In this document: one piece after another, positions 1 to 7,911 of the stretch
Layout: each line of letters opens with the position of its first letter
Numbering within the stretch: the stretch's first letter is position 1
Origin: Streptomyces sp. PCS3-D2
GTDB lineage: Bacteria; Actinomycetota; Actinomycetes; Streptomycetales; Streptomycetaceae
Length of the DNA: 64,000 nucleotides
NCBI RefSeq assembly: GCF_000612545.2
Contig: NZ_CP097800.1
Span: 5,282,501 to 5,346,500 of the forward strand
Direction: 5' to 3'
Translations under genes and position numbers: made by a program
Notes under the pieces: model-generated
The model's database searches: none
The model's input: only the letters and a program-made list of their open reading frames with translations
What the model was told of the DNA's origin: nothing

Positions 1-396
1 GACGCACGTCGCGAAGTCCCCTGTCGCGGAAGGGTCTGCCCCCTCATCCACGATGAGCTCGCGAGCCCAAATCCTGCTGCCCTGCACACTGAGCGGCTGC
101 TGCCACTCACCGGCTGCCGTCCGGCCGAGGAACCCGTGGCGTACGCCGTCGGCCAGCCATTCCGCCTGATCGACGCGGGCGCCCACGATGGTCACCTGGT
201 AGGTGAGATGGGCGTCCTCCCCGGCGTCGGAGAACGGTGCTCCGTCCACGGGTCCCCCCAGCGGGTAGAGGACGGTGTACGGCAGCGGCGCCGGCCGCCC
301 GTCCACCAGGGGTAGCGAGCCGAGCCCGCACGGCCTTCTGGTTGCCGTGACCAGCATGGCCCGGACCGCAGCTGTGATCGGGGCGCGGTCGATCAT
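1..396 (-). CDS. Phage head-tail or tail-completion protein, cut by window edge
   Basis: Open frame of 132 codons from an ATG at 396 that runs off the left edge without a stop, so the C-terminus is missing. The visible part carries a short hydrophobic and proline-rich stretch (YTVLYPLGG) followed by an alternating pattern (DAHLTYQVTIVGAR) typical of small tail-terminator or minor tail proteins. It is the last visible gene of the leftward late run and overlaps the stop of the gene before it by 4 bp (ATGA), so the two are probably translationally coupled. Its role is inferred from position after the head-tail joining genes. Confidence 0.6.
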   Translation of the reverse strand, partial: MIDRAPITAAVRAMLVTATRRPCGLGSLPLVDGRPAPLPYTVLYPLGGPVDGAPFSDAGEDAHLTYQVTIVGARVDQAEWLADGVRHGFLGRTAAGEWQQPLSVQGSRIWARELIVDEGADPSATGDFATCV

Positions 397-632
397 TCCG
401 GGCCTCCGGCGAAGTGCGCGGCGGCCGGTCCTTCGATCGAGAGGACGCCGTACCGGCACAGGCCGAGCGCGTCCCACTCTGTGACGCCCGGCGTCGTGAT
501 GATGGACAAGGCGCGTTCGCCGTCGCCGTCCAGCATCTCGGCGACGATCACGGCCCGGGACAGGATCCCTCGCTCGTGCCCGCCCAGGACTTCGGTCAGC
601 GCCATCTCAACGTCGGTGGACAGCTCGCTCAC
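393..632 (-). CDS. Small phage protein of unknown function
   Basis: Codes for 79 aa from a GTG at 632 whose GTGA overlaps the stop of the upstream gene. A longer in-frame reading from further upstream would overlap that neighbour extensively, so the GTG was preferred. The protein is acidic, starts SELSTDVEMALTEVL, and has no motif I recognise. It lies between an HK97-gp10-like protein and a tail-completion-like protein, so a head-tail or tail assembly role is likely but unproven. Confidence 0.55.
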   Translation of the reverse strand: MSELSTDVEMALTEVLGGHERGILSRAVIVAEMLDGDGERALSIITTPGVTEWDALGLCRYGVLSIEGPAAAHFAGGPE

Positions 633-1039
633 AGGGCACGCTCCACAGCCGCACCGAGGAGCCGCACGACGGTCGGTCCCGTGGCTTCCAGGGCAGGCCC
701 GGCGTGCGGGAATGGCGGCTGGGCGTACCGGCGGCCGAGGGAGTCCGTGCCGACGAAGCCGTACTCCAGCCGCCGGGCCTGCGGGGCGCTGGTGCCGACC
801 TCCGCGACCCACACCGGGCCGCCGCCGTGGACCTCCGACCGCCACGATGCGCGGTACTGGCCGGTGATCACCCGCGGGCCCGGACGGCCGGAAGCGCGGG
901 CCCGGACCGCTGCGACGATCGCCGCCGCGCTGAAACGCACCGCGGCCTCGGACTCGCCGCGCAGCACCAGCGCGCCCTGGTCGAGAGCAGCCGCAAGGGC
1001 GGCGGGGTGGTTGAAGGAGCCGGCCTTCTTCTTGCTCAC
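629..1039 (-). CDS. HK97 gp10-like head-tail joining protein
   Basis: Codes for 136 aa from GTG 1039, which overlaps the upstream stop in GTGA form. The N-terminus is lysine-rich (SKKKAG). The C-terminal part (ARRLEYGFVGTDSLGRRYAQ, then PPFPHAGPALEA) matches the usual pattern of HK97 gp10-family proteins, where an aromatic 'EYG' is followed by a P-x-x-P segment before a terminal helix. Such proteins help close the head and join it to the tail. Position between a DUF6093-like protein and tail genes supports this. Family assignment is by pattern only. Confidence 0.65.
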   Translation of the reverse strand: MSKKKAGSFNHPAALAAALDQGALVLRGESEAAVRFSAAAIVAAVRARASGRPGPRVITGQYRASWRSEVHGGGPVWVAEVGTSAPQARRLEYGFVGTDSLGRRYAQPPFPHAGPALEATGPTVVRLLGAAVERAL

Positions 1040-1446
1040 GATGCGCTCCGGTCGCGCTGCTCCAGCCACACCGTCCGCAGCACCGGGAAGGAGGACACCT
1101 CGCCCAGCGTGGTCACCTCGTACGTACGGCCCACGGCCTGGGTGTCACGGGCCTCCTTCACCAGCACCTCGTCGTGGTCCTCCAGCTCCGCGGCCTCCAG
1201 CGGCAGGAGCAGCCGGTACCCGGCCCGGATCTCCTCCTCCCACGCCCCGTCTCGGCCCCGGGAGCGGATCTTCTCCTGCTGCGGGTACAGCCCGGCCTTG
1301 CCCTCGTACACGATGAGGGGGGCGGCCGGGACGAGCGCACCGGTCGCCGGGTCCAGGACGTCTTCCCCGCCAACCCGGATCACACGGACCTTGTCCGGCA
1401 TCATGTGGCGCTCGGCGAAGAGGGCGATGCCGCGAGCGTTAAGCAC
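1036..1446 (-). CDS. Phage structural protein, DUF6093-like head-tail adaptor candidate
   Basis: Codes for 136 aa from GTG 1446, whose reading frame overlaps the end of the preceding gene by 8 bp. It is beta-rich (VRVIRVGGEDVLDPATG, YRLLLPLEA, RTYEVTTLGEV) and resembles the small DUF6093-type proteins found beside gp10-like proteins in Streptomyces phages. Its place in the order (adaptor, gp10-like, small protein, tail completion) fits head-tail joining. No enzymatic motif is visible. Confidence 0.6.
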   Translation of the reverse strand: MLNARGIALFAERHMMPDKVRVIRVGGEDVLDPATGALVPAAPLIVYEGKAGLYPQQEKIRSRGRDGAWEEEIRAGYRLLLPLEAAELEDHDEVLVKEARDTQAVGRTYEVTTLGEVSSFPVLRTVWLEQRDRSAS

Positions 1447-1807
1447 TGGCAGCCCACTCCCGCAGCTGTGCCAGGACCCCGCGGGTCAGCTCGCCAGGCT
1501 GGCCGTCGAGGTCATCGCGGTTCAGCACGGCCTCGTCGAGCTTCTGCCACTGCACCGCATCCAGGAACTGGATCACAACGTGCCGCAGATCCGCCGGCTC
1601 GGCCATCACCTCTGCGAGACCGTCGAAACCGAACCCCTGCCACTCGGTCTTCACGTACAGGGTGACTTCCGGGGCCTCGCCCGGGGCCTGCATGACCCTG
1701 TAGACCTCCACAGCCGCAGAGACGTCTTGGCCGTCGAGCTCGATCACCGGAGGCTCATCGTGGGGTGCGGCGATCCGAATGCGACGGGACCGATCGAAGT
1801 TGCTCAT
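1439..1807 (-). CDS. Phage protein of unknown function (head-tail region)
   Basis: Codes for 122 aa. The ATG at 1807 (SNFDRSRRIRI) was chosen because an earlier start would run back into the divergent gene at 1890. The protein is acidic and mostly helical in its second half (DAVQWQKLDEAVLNRDD). It is the first gene after a gap in the leftward late operon occupied by three moron-like genes, and its stop overlaps the next start. Function is not recognised; a tail or connector role would fit position. Confidence 0.55.
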   Translation of the reverse strand: MSNFDRSRRIRIAAPHDEPPVIELDGQDVSAAVEVYRVMQAPGEAPEVTLYVKTEWQGFGFDGLAEVMAEPADLRHVVIQFLDAVQWQKLDEAVLNRDDLDGQPGELTRGVLAQLREWAASA

Positions 1808-1889
1808 GGTCTGGACACTAGGTGTGCGAAACGCACGCCAACCTGGTCGTTCCCATACGACCGACCCAAGGGCTGATGATCCTGGACCG

Positions 1890-2555
1890 GTGAAAACGGA
1901 ACACCTCATTGCCCTCTGGGGGTGGCCCGTGGCCCTCCTGACCGCCTTCGCGGCGACCGCCCTCGGCGTTCACCTCAACGCCCGCGCGACGCAGCGGCGA
2001 GACGACCAGAAGGCTCGCGAGGAACTGGAAGCGCAGGCCGATGAGTTCGCCAGCGCGGCTTTGGCTGTCCGGGTCACCGGCTACACGAACGAGTACCTCT
2101 GGAACGGCCGGACACCCGTCCTGAAGGCCGCGATGATGGTCGGCGCCCAGTTCGCCGCCGGCATGTTGGACCCCCGACGAACCGGCGCCTCCGCAACCTG
2201 GGAGGCCGCGGCCCGCTCCTCCGTTTTGATCGCCTACCTCGACCGAGACCGCAACAGGGCGGCCGCCGACGTCACTGACTCCCTCAAGCACGCGCTGCGC
2301 GTCGCCATGCCCCTCGCTCGGCACGCGGACCCGGCCGTCGAGTCCACCACGGACGCGGTCCTCGATGCCCTGATCCATCACCACAGCCAAGCTGTCCTCG
2401 ACCAGCGACTCCGCGCCTTCCGCCAGGCCGTGCGGGAGGCCGCGATGCCCCCCTCGCCCACCTGGCGACGGGTTGCCCAGCGGATCGCGGCGCTGCCAGC
2501 GGCAGGGTTCCAGGCCGCTCGCTCCCGCCTCCGCCGTACACCAGCAGGCCCGTGA
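1890..2555 (+). CDS. Membrane-anchored protein, moron candidate
   Basis: Codes for about 221 aa from a GTG at 1890, read against the surrounding late genes. One N-terminal membrane segment (about residues 7-23, WPVALLTAFAATALGV) is followed by a charged helical region and a largely alpha-helical cytoplasmic or extracytoplasmic part. No catalytic motif is visible. The opposite orientation, the position inside a structural operon and a strong hairpin just downstream (2642-2675) are typical of a phage moron with its own transcription unit. It might act in superinfection exclusion, but that is inference from topology only. Confidence 0.6.
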   Translation: MKTEHLIALWGWPVALLTAFAATALGVHLNARATQRRDDQKAREELEAQADEFASAALAVRVTGYTNEYLWNGRTPVLKAAMMVGAQFAAGMLDPRRTGASATWEAAARSSVLIAYLDRDRNRAAADVTDSLKHALRVAMPLARHADPAVESTTDAVLDALIHHHSQAVLDQRLRAFRQAVREAAMPPSPTWRRVAQRIAALPAAGFQAARSRLRRTPAGP

Positions 2556-2641
2556 ACTCGGGCCACCAGACCGTCCCGTTCGGTGCCGTAGCGTGAAGCG
2601 CGTCCACTAATCAGAGCTGGCTGCTGTGCTTATCGGACCCA

Positions 2642-2675
2642 TGTGCCCCGTCCTCCGCAACGAGGACGGGGCACA
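2642..2675. terminator. Hairpin terminator, 14-bp perfect stem
   Basis: A perfect 14-bp stem (2642-2655 with 2662-2675) around a 6-nt loop lies 86 bp beyond the rightward gene ending at 2555 and about 100 bp beyond the leftward gene ending at 2780. It sits between convergent genes, so it could stop transcripts from both sides. No strong T-run follows, which is common for high-GC terminators. Confidence 0.8.
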
Positions 2676-2779
2676 GTCACGTCGGCCGCCGGTGCGCCCC
2701 GGCGTTGACCGTTTTCTCTTCTGCCCGTTACCCGGCCACTCTGGTACCCAGGATGAACCGCACCGGCTGGCCTGAGCCG

Positions 2780-4093
2780 TCATTCCGAGCCTCCGCGGAG
2801 CGCCTTCAGCAGCAACGGCGCAACGTCCTTCATCTCGATCCATGCTCCTTCGAAGTCAATCCCTGACCCGGTCCAGGCCACGGCCCGCACGCGCCGAGGC
2901 ATCGCCCGGTGATCGCGGCCGAGCCGGGCGACCGCGTGACCCAACTCGGCTGCGTTGGCCATCGCCTTACCGCCCGCGTGGCTGCCCAAGCGGAAGGGAA
3001 GCTGCTTCCTGCCGCCAATCCCGTCCGCAGGGAAGATGTAAGGCACGGGGGCTTCCGCCCCGTAGTCAAGCTCGATGCGTACGCCCTCTATCTCCACGTC
3101 GTGGACACCGCGGTTGGCGGCCTTCACAGTGAGGTAGTACGGCTCGGAGAAGATCTGGCGTCCCTCCTGGCCGGCAAGGCCTACGGGAATGGTGATGATC
3201 CGGCCGTCCTTCAGGTTGGCCCCGGCAAGGAGCTCCACCCCGATGTCCGGCGTGCCGTCCCCTCCTCCCTGGGACTTGGCGCCATGCTGAACCGGCTCGC
3301 CAGGTGAAAGCAGGCCCCGAGCATTCAGCAGATTCACCAGACTTCTGTAGGCGTCCAGAAACCCGTCCCGGGCTTGGCATGCCTGCCTGTTGAGGTCGTT
3401 GCGCTCGGCCTCGGTGCCTGGATAGCTCATCTCCAGGACTGGTTTCCCTTCGTCGGAGACGTCGTGCATGCCGTTCAGCTCACCGTAGAACTCCTCCAGG
3501 CCGGCCATGACGGCCTCGTGCGCTTCCTGGAGCACGGGGTCGACGTAGTCCAGTGCGTCATCCTCCAGCGCCTCGTACGCATCGCACACGGGATGGCTCA
3601 CGGAGAGTGGAATCCGGAAGAGCGTCGGCGCCTTGCGAAGCCAGGTGCGCCAAGGCCCGTCATGGGGCAACAGGTTCAGCAGCCGGGCCGCCTTGAGCCG
3701 GTCGGAGTCGGACGGCAGACCGACCGGTGCAACAGGGGCGTCGCTTACGGTGGCGGCCGGCGGAGGCTCTGCGGTGTCCGAGTCCGACGGTTGCAAGCGG
3801 CGCTCCTCAGCCGCTGCTTTGCGTAGGCGCTCCCACCGGCCTACTCCCCACTTCGGGCGGCCTACCTTCTGCTGGGCTCGCCCCTCGAGGTAGTCGACCA
3901 GGACCGTGAACGGCCGTCCGGCTTCTGGCACGGATTTCCCCGTGAACCACGGGCTGGTCTTACTCCTACCCAAGTTCACAGGGGGCTGCTGAGCCCTTCC
4001 GTAGGTCTCGATCTGGCCCAGCGACAGGTTCGTGACCTTCCTGAGCTCCGCCAGCGCGGCGGCGAGGGTATCGACGGCTGGGGTGTCGCTCAT
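2780..4093 (-). CDS. HTH-domain protein with unknown C-terminal region
   Basis: Codes for 437 aa from ATG 4093, with GGGAG a few bases upstream. The first 70 residues look like an XRE-type HTH domain of the kind that selects a prepared residue stretch before 'RPFTVLVDYL' in Streptomyces regulators. A proline- and serine-rich linker follows (about 100-125), then about 300 residues rich in helices with no motif I can name. The start is preceded by repeated GTTCAG/CTGAAC sites (4104-4179), which suggests autoregulation. It lies inside the late operon and probably is a moron-type regulator or host-interaction protein. Confidence 0.55.
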   Translation of the reverse strand: MSDTPAVDTLAAALAELRKVTNLSLGQIETYGRAQQPPVNLGRSKTSPWFTGKSVPEAGRPFTVLVDYLEGRAQQKVGRPKWGVGRWERLRKAAAEERRLQPSDSDTAEPPPAATVSDAPVAPVGLPSDSDRLKAARLLNLLPHDGPWRTWLRKAPTLFRIPLSVSHPVCDAYEALEDDALDYVDPVLQEAHEAVMAGLEEFYGELNGMHDVSDEGKPVLEMSYPGTEAERNDLNRQACQARDGFLDAYRSLVNLLNARGLLSPGEPVQHGAKSQGGGDGTPDIGVELLAGANLKDGRIITIPVGLAGQEGRQIFSEPYYLTVKAANRGVHDVEIEGVRIELDYGAEAPVPYIFPADGIGGRKQLPFRLGSHAGGKAMANAAELGHAVARLGRDHRAMPRRVRAVAWTGSGIDFEGAWIEMKDVAPLLLKALRGGSE

Positions 4094-4103
4094 GGGGCTC
4101 CCT

Positions 4104-4179
4104 GTTCAGTCTGAACGTTCGTTGAACGGCAATTCCACCAGGTCTGACCTGCCCGAACACCCCGTTCAGCGGAGTTCAG
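4104..4179. promoter_or_regulatory. Cluster of GTTCAG operator-like sites
   Basis: The perfect dyad GTTCAG-T-CTGAAC spans 4104-4116. The overlapping palindrome GAACGTTC lies at 4113-4120, an extra TTGAACG follows at 4122-4128, and GTTCAG recurs at 4164-4169 and 4174-4179. The cluster sits in the divergent gap between the HTH gene (start 4093) and the small gene at 4253. It looks like the binding region of the adjacent HTH protein. A related GTTCAG dyad precedes the XRE gene at 43595. Confidence 0.55.
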
Positions 4180-4252
4180 CCAACGACGAGACGTGCGTCT
4201 GACCGGCTCCATGGGGCCTCGACCACACGGGTCGACCCGAAGGAGGGAAACC

Positions 4253-4387
4253 ATGGACAAGTTCAAGGCCGCTTGGCAGGACAAGGAGCTGCGGCACAGC
4301 GCGGCAAAAGCCGCTGGCAAGTGGCTCGGGTGGCAGGTGGTGAAGGCCCTCCTGCGTCTGGCTCTGGAGTTCTGGCTCCAGACCTGA
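4253..4387 (+). CDS. 44-residue amphipathic small protein
   Basis: A short frame from ATG 4253 with an excellent ribosome binding site (AAGGAGGG at 4240-4247). The product starts MDKFKAAWQDKEL and ends with an amphipathic or membrane-seeking helix containing tryptophans and leucines (LALEFWLQT). It is divergent from the HTH gene at 4093 and shares its operator-rich upstream region. The strong ribosome binding site is the main support. It could be a peptide inhibitor, an antirepressor or a membrane-active peptide; nothing in the sequence decides between these. Confidence 0.55.
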   Translation: MDKFKAAWQDKELRHSAAKAAGKWLGWQVVKALLRLALEFWLQT

Positions 4388-4451
4388 TGGGCCACCACGG
4401 AGCACGGGGCCGTGCAATCCAGATTCGCGGCCCGGCGCTCACGTGGACAGG

Positions 4452-4772
4452 TCACCGTCGCCGGCGCGGGACGAGCGGGACGCTCGTCAGGAGGTCATCG
4501 GCCCCCTCGGGGACCTCGTCGGGAGCGGGCTGCGAGGTGACCTGGGCAAGCCGCCGTTCGAAGGCGGCGAGGTTGCCTGTCTGGTCGATCGTGGCGATGC
4601 CGTTGACGGTGACGCGCAGAGGTTCGGCGAGCAGGGCGGAGATCCGCTCTTGCAGCATTTCCTGCACAACCGCCCGTGCGGAGCCCAGCCGTTCGTACCG
4701 TTGCGCCAGGTCATCAGGGTTGGTGTCGGGCCCGAGCTGCGCCAGTAGCCAGCGCAGCACCTCGGTGTCCAT
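4452..4772 (-). CDS. Phage protein of unknown function (106 aa)
   Basis: Codes for 106 aa from ATG 4772. The protein is acidic and helical at the N-terminus (MDTEVLRWLLAQLGP), with a basic tail PRRRR. It is the third gene downstream of the major capsid gene in the leftward late operon, after a 64-aa protein, at the place where head-completion or connector proteins usually lie. No family recognised. Confidence 0.6.
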   Translation of the reverse strand: MDTEVLRWLLAQLGPDTNPDDLAQRYERLGSARAVVQEMLQERISALLAEPLRVTVNGIATIDQTGNLAAFERRLAQVTSQPAPDEVPEGADDLLTSVPLVPRRRR

Positions 4773-4827
4773 GAAGGTCCTTCCACGTGTGGGCCGGGGA
4801 GGAGCGGTTGCTCCTCCCCGGCTGGGC

Positions 4828-5022
4828 CTACGTCGTCTTGCGGAGTGCCTTGGCCTTCGGGGGCGGCTCGCCCTCCCAGCAGGCGGGGTTGGTGATCTGC
4901 TCGGCGATGGCCGGGTCCGTCACCTCCGTGCCGACCGTCAGGACGACGGGGACGCGTTCCTCGGGGTCGAGGACGTGCACCGTGGCCGCGAGGACGCCTA
5001 CGGCCTTCACGGCGGCGCTCAC
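4828..5022 (-). CDS. Small phage head-region protein (64 aa)
   Basis: Codes for 64 aa from GTG 5022, coupled to the end of the capsid gene by a GTGA overlap. The N-terminal half is hydrophobic beta (KAVGVLAATVHVL, RVPVVLTVG), followed by a pattern 'ITNPACWEG' and a lysine-rich end. Small proteins of this kind directly follow capsid genes in many Streptomyces phages. Function unknown; a capsid-associated role is likely from position. Confidence 0.6.
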   Translation of the reverse strand: MSAAVKAVGVLAATVHVLDPEERVPVVLTVGTEVTDPAIAEQITNPACWEGEPPPKAKALRKTT

Positions 5023-6068
5023 AGGACGGTCGCCGTGATGTGGCAGTCCGGCGAGGCCAGGACCGGCATGGCGACGGCGGCGCCCTTGGTCCAGATTTGC
5101 ACCGGGTCATCCTGTGCATCCCGCGTGATCACGATGCCGGGCGCCTCCTGCCGTTCGATCTGCGGGTCCGTGCCCCGGGACAGGGCCAGGGACTCGGCCG
5201 TGGTGCCGTACTGCGTCTGGCCCCATCGCTGGCGGTCCGGCGGGAGGAGGATCCACTTGTCCTCGGGCAGGACACGCTTGGACACGTCGTCCTGCCAGAC
5301 CTGCGCCTTGTACTGCGTGATCGGCGGCAGGCCATATGTACCGCGCACGGAGTTGACCTGCTCTGGGGTGAGCGCGGACGTCGGGGTCTGCCCACCGGCC
5401 GGGGTGCCGTAGTACGCGGCCCGGTAGGCCTGGTTCCCCGCGAGGTGGGAGGCGGCCTTGCGGGAGGTGAGGACCATCTCGGGGGCCGGGGCGCCGATGG
5501 AGTCGAGGTAGTCGATCCAGCGCAGCTCGTCGGCGAGTGGATCCGCTGCCGGGTCCGACCAGGGCTTCGGCGCGGTCGGCATGTTCGCCGCGGGGACGCC
5601 GTAGTCCACCTCGACGGTCAGCCCGTTCTCTCCGGCCAGGGTGAAGCGGCCGTCCACGAGGACGTCGCCGGCGGCGAGCTCCAGGCGGGAGCGGATGGCT
5701 TCTACGTGCCGCTCGACGTCGTCGTAGAGCAGTTCGATCAGCCGGTCCTCGTCCGCGCCGCGCGTCGCGTCGAGGAGCAGCTGCTCCATCTCGCCCACGA
5801 GGAGCTTCTGACCCAGGGCGGGCAGGGTGCCCTCCGTGGTCGTCTGCTCCGCCTGCCGGCGGGCGATCGGCACGCTGGCGTCGTAGGCGCGGTAGGACGC
5901 CGTGTTCACACGGCGCTTTGTGTTGCGGATGCGCCACTTCACGTCCTGGACCTGGGTCTCCGCGAAGACGGTCTGGGTGAGCAGGAAGTCAGCCGGATTG
6001 GGGATGGAGCGGGCGTAGACGGTGAGGTCTGCGACGGACACGTTCTTCAGCAGGTCGGCGATGCTCAT
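5019..6068 (-). CDS. Major capsid protein, capsid-E (lambda gpE) type
   Basis: Codes for 349 aa, the usual length for capsid-E proteins. The N-terminal half includes the repetitive 'RNTKRRVNTASYRAYDASVP' region with a helical spine after it (EQLLLDATRGADEDRLIELL), and the C-terminal half ends in a beta-rich domain with 'GIVITRDAQDDPVQIWTKG', which is typical of this family. It forms the shell of prophage 1. Its start overlaps the decoration-protein stop as TGATG, and the pairing with a lambda-D-type decoration protein strongly supports the call. Unlike prophage 2, there is no prohead protease here in view. Confidence 0.88.
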   Translation of the reverse strand: MSIADLLKNVSVADLTVYARSIPNPADFLLTQTVFAETQVQDVKWRIRNTKRRVNTASYRAYDASVPIARRQAEQTTTEGTLPALGQKLLVGEMEQLLLDATRGADEDRLIELLYDDVERHVEAIRSRLELAAGDVLVDGRFTLAGENGLTVEVDYGVPAANMPTAPKPWSDPAADPLADELRWIDYLDSIGAPAPEMVLTSRKAASHLAGNQAYRAAYYGTPAGGQTPTSALTPEQVNSVRGTYGLPPITQYKAQVWQDDVSKRVLPEDKWILLPPDRQRWGQTQYGTTAESLALSRGTDPQIERQEAPGIVITRDAQDDPVQIWTKGAAVAMPVLASPDCHITATVL

Positions 6069-6490
6069 CAGCTCACCGCCAGGAAGCGGATCTGCGCGCC
6101 CGCCGGGTTTGCGGCGATCTTCGTGACGTCGATGCCGCCCGGTATCCTCGCGGCCTTGACGGTGCCGTGCCAGAACAGCGCGGCCGGGATCTTGGTCTGG
6201 CCGGACGTGAACGCGGCCTCCGCGAACACCAGGCCGGCGAGAACCTGGCGGCCGTCGGTCGCGGCGGGGTCGTACGCCCCGTACAGGCCGGAGGCGGTGA
6301 TGCGGCCCACGGGCACGCCGGAACGGACGAAGCCGTGCGGGCCGGCGGCCGTTGGCTCAACGTAGTGGGTGCTCTTGGTCAGTTTGGCGAGGTCGAGGGT
6401 GATCGTCTCGGTGGAGTCGGTGCCGTGCCGGGAGGCGAGCCAGTCCCGGTCAGCGGTGAGGGTCACGGTGGTGGTGGACGGCTGGATCAA
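6068..6490 (-). CDS. Head decoration protein, lambda gpD type
   Basis: Codes for 140 aa from a TTG at 6490 with a strong AGGAGAA six bases upstream. The sequence has the repeated beta pattern of head decoration proteins (GRITASGLYGAYDPAATDG, then VLAGLVFAEAAF) and ends in RFLAV. Such proteins bind the expanded capsid surface and stabilise it. It directly precedes the capsid-E gene, which is the normal lambda order (D then E). The TTG start is unusual but has the best ribosome binding site. Confidence 0.82.
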   Translation of the reverse strand: MIQPSTTTVTLTADRDWLASRHGTDSTETITLDLAKLTKSTHYVEPTAAGPHGFVRSGVPVGRITASGLYGAYDPAATDGRQVLAGLVFAEAAFTSGQTKIPAALFWHGTVKAARIPGGIDVTKIAANPAGAQIRFLAVS

Positions 6491-6599
6491 GCCGCTTCTC
6501 CTATGTGCCGGAGCGGCCTGCTCTCACCGGATGGTGGAGCGGTCCACGAGAGATGTGGGGCGTGGTCCCCGAAGGCGCGCCGTCGGACGTGCGCGTGGA

Positions 6600-7274
6600 T
6601 CAGGAGCTCGGCGGCAGCAGACCGCGCCGCCGGGCCATCGCGAGACCGCCCTCGCCCGGCTTGGGAGCCGGACCGCCGGGGCGGGCCGGAGGTACGGACG
6701 CCGGAGCACCGCCCGGAGCCGGCGGAACTTGGCTCGTCCCCGGAGTAGACACGCGGAACAGCTCCGGCCTGCGGCTCTGGAGTTCCGTGACGGCCTGGTC
6801 GAGCGCCGTGTCGTCGGCGTCGTCCGGAAGCCGCAGCAGCGCCACCGCGTCCTCCAGGTTGTCTCCGACTGCGCCCCGGCCAGCGAGCGCGGACCGGCGG
6901 ACGGCACTTCGCTCCCGCGCGACAGCTGCGGCCTCGCGCTGCGCCGCTGCCGTTTCCCGGGCCGTGAGGTCCTGCTCGCGGCGCTGGGTGTCGGTGAGCT
7001 GCTGCTGCTCTGCGTCGCGCTGCTGCGTGACCCACTGCTCCAGCTCGGCGGCGGAGGCGAAACCGAGCTTCTCGACCAGGTCGCGGCGCCCAGCCCGGGA
7101 ACCCTGGTCCTTCTCGCGGGCCATCATCTGCTGAAGCTGCTGCTGCCCCAGGGTGACCTGCGGCTCGCCTCCGTTGGAGGGGTCTTCCGAGGAGGCGCCC
7201 AGGACGGGGTAGATCGGGCGGCCGTCGCGACGGTAGCCGAGCACGGCGTGCGGAGGCGGGAGAAGGCGGGACAT
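6600..7274 (-). CDS. Scaffolding protein
   Basis: Codes for 224 aa from ATG 7274 (SRLLPPPHAVLGYRRDG). The middle (about residues 55-140) is a long charged, glutamine- and alanine-rich coiled coil, and the last 60 residues are proline- and glycine-rich with a basic end (MARRRGLLPPSS). The order portal, scaffold, decoration, capsid is canonical, and the N-terminal 'GYRRDGRPIYPV' motif is common in actinophage scaffold proteins. It would guide capsid assembly and then leave the head. Confidence 0.75.
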   Translation of the reverse strand: MSRLLPPPHAVLGYRRDGRPIYPVLGASSEDPSNGGEPQVTLGQQQLQQMMAREKDQGSRAGRRDLVEKLGFASAAELEQWVTQQRDAEQQQLTDTQRREQDLTARETAAAQREAAAVARERSAVRRSALAGRGAVGDNLEDAVALLRLPDDADDTALDQAVTELQSRRPELFRVSTPGTSQVPPAPGGAPASVPPARPGGPAPKPGEGGLAMARRRGLLPPSS

Positions 7275-7401
7275 CAGGACGTGACTCTCCTCGACGTCCC
7301 CGCGCCGTAACCGAGTGTACGGAGCCCAGCGGCACGCCTTCGGACGGGCCGCGCCACCCACCTGGCATGATCACCGGTAGAGCGACCAGGTGGGGGGCAC
7401 C

Positions 7402-7911
7402 GTGGAAGACAATCAGGTCTCGCTGGACAAGACGCCGCAGCCAGCGCCCAGGGGGAAGATCGCGATCGTGGCCGGGGCCGTCACCGTCGCGGTCGGCATC
7501 GGGCTCGCCTTGTGGCAACCGTGGGTCGACCGGACCCCGTTCACGGCCTACGAGGTGGCCGTGCAGGACGCCGAGTACACGACGCCTGGGTCAACACCGG
7601 GGACCTGCGTACGCACGAGCGCATCCGAGGAGGAGCGTGTCATCTTCGACGAGGACGGAACGCGTCTCGCCTCAGCCCGGGACCCCCGGGAGGGGGAGGT
7701 CCTGGGGCCGGAGTTCGGCGAGTTCGCCGGTGCCTGCCTCTTCGTCTCGCGGATCGACGGTGTGCCCGGCGGCCGGGGCACCTACGTGACGCAGTGGGCT
7801 GGAGGCACGAAGTCCACGATGTCCGAAGAGGATCTTCGGGAGTCCCCGGAAGACCAACGCGAGCGCGTCAAGACGTGGAAGCGGAAGAACTTCCGGCCGG
7901 CGGAGGACTGA
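7402..7911 (+). CDS. Membrane-anchored or exported protein, moron candidate
   Basis: Reads rightwards against the late operon and codes for about 169 aa. GTG 7402 was preferred over GTG 7390 because a purine-rich ribosome binding site (GGGGGG) lies just upstream. Residues of about 20-40 (IAIVAGAVTVAVGIGLAL) form one membrane segment, and the rest would be outside, with two cysteines (CVRTS and ACLFVS) that could form a disulfide. The 3' end overlaps the convergent portal gene by 44 bp. No family recognised. Superinfection exclusion or lysogenic conversion is possible, by analogy with other phage morons. Confidence 0.6.
   Translation: MEDNQVSLDKTPQPAPRGKIAIVAGAVTVAVGIGLALWQPWVDRTPFTAYEVAVQDAEYTTPGSTPGTCVRTSASEEERVIFDEDGTRLASARDPREGEVLGPEFGEFAGACLFVSRIDGVPGGRGTYVTQWAGGTKSTMSEEDLRESPEDQRERVKTWKRKNFRPAED

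Noticed and set aside
5040-6365. A 441-codon rightward frame
   Set aside because: It is antisense to the capsid and decoration genes, which have clear family patterns and coupled starts.
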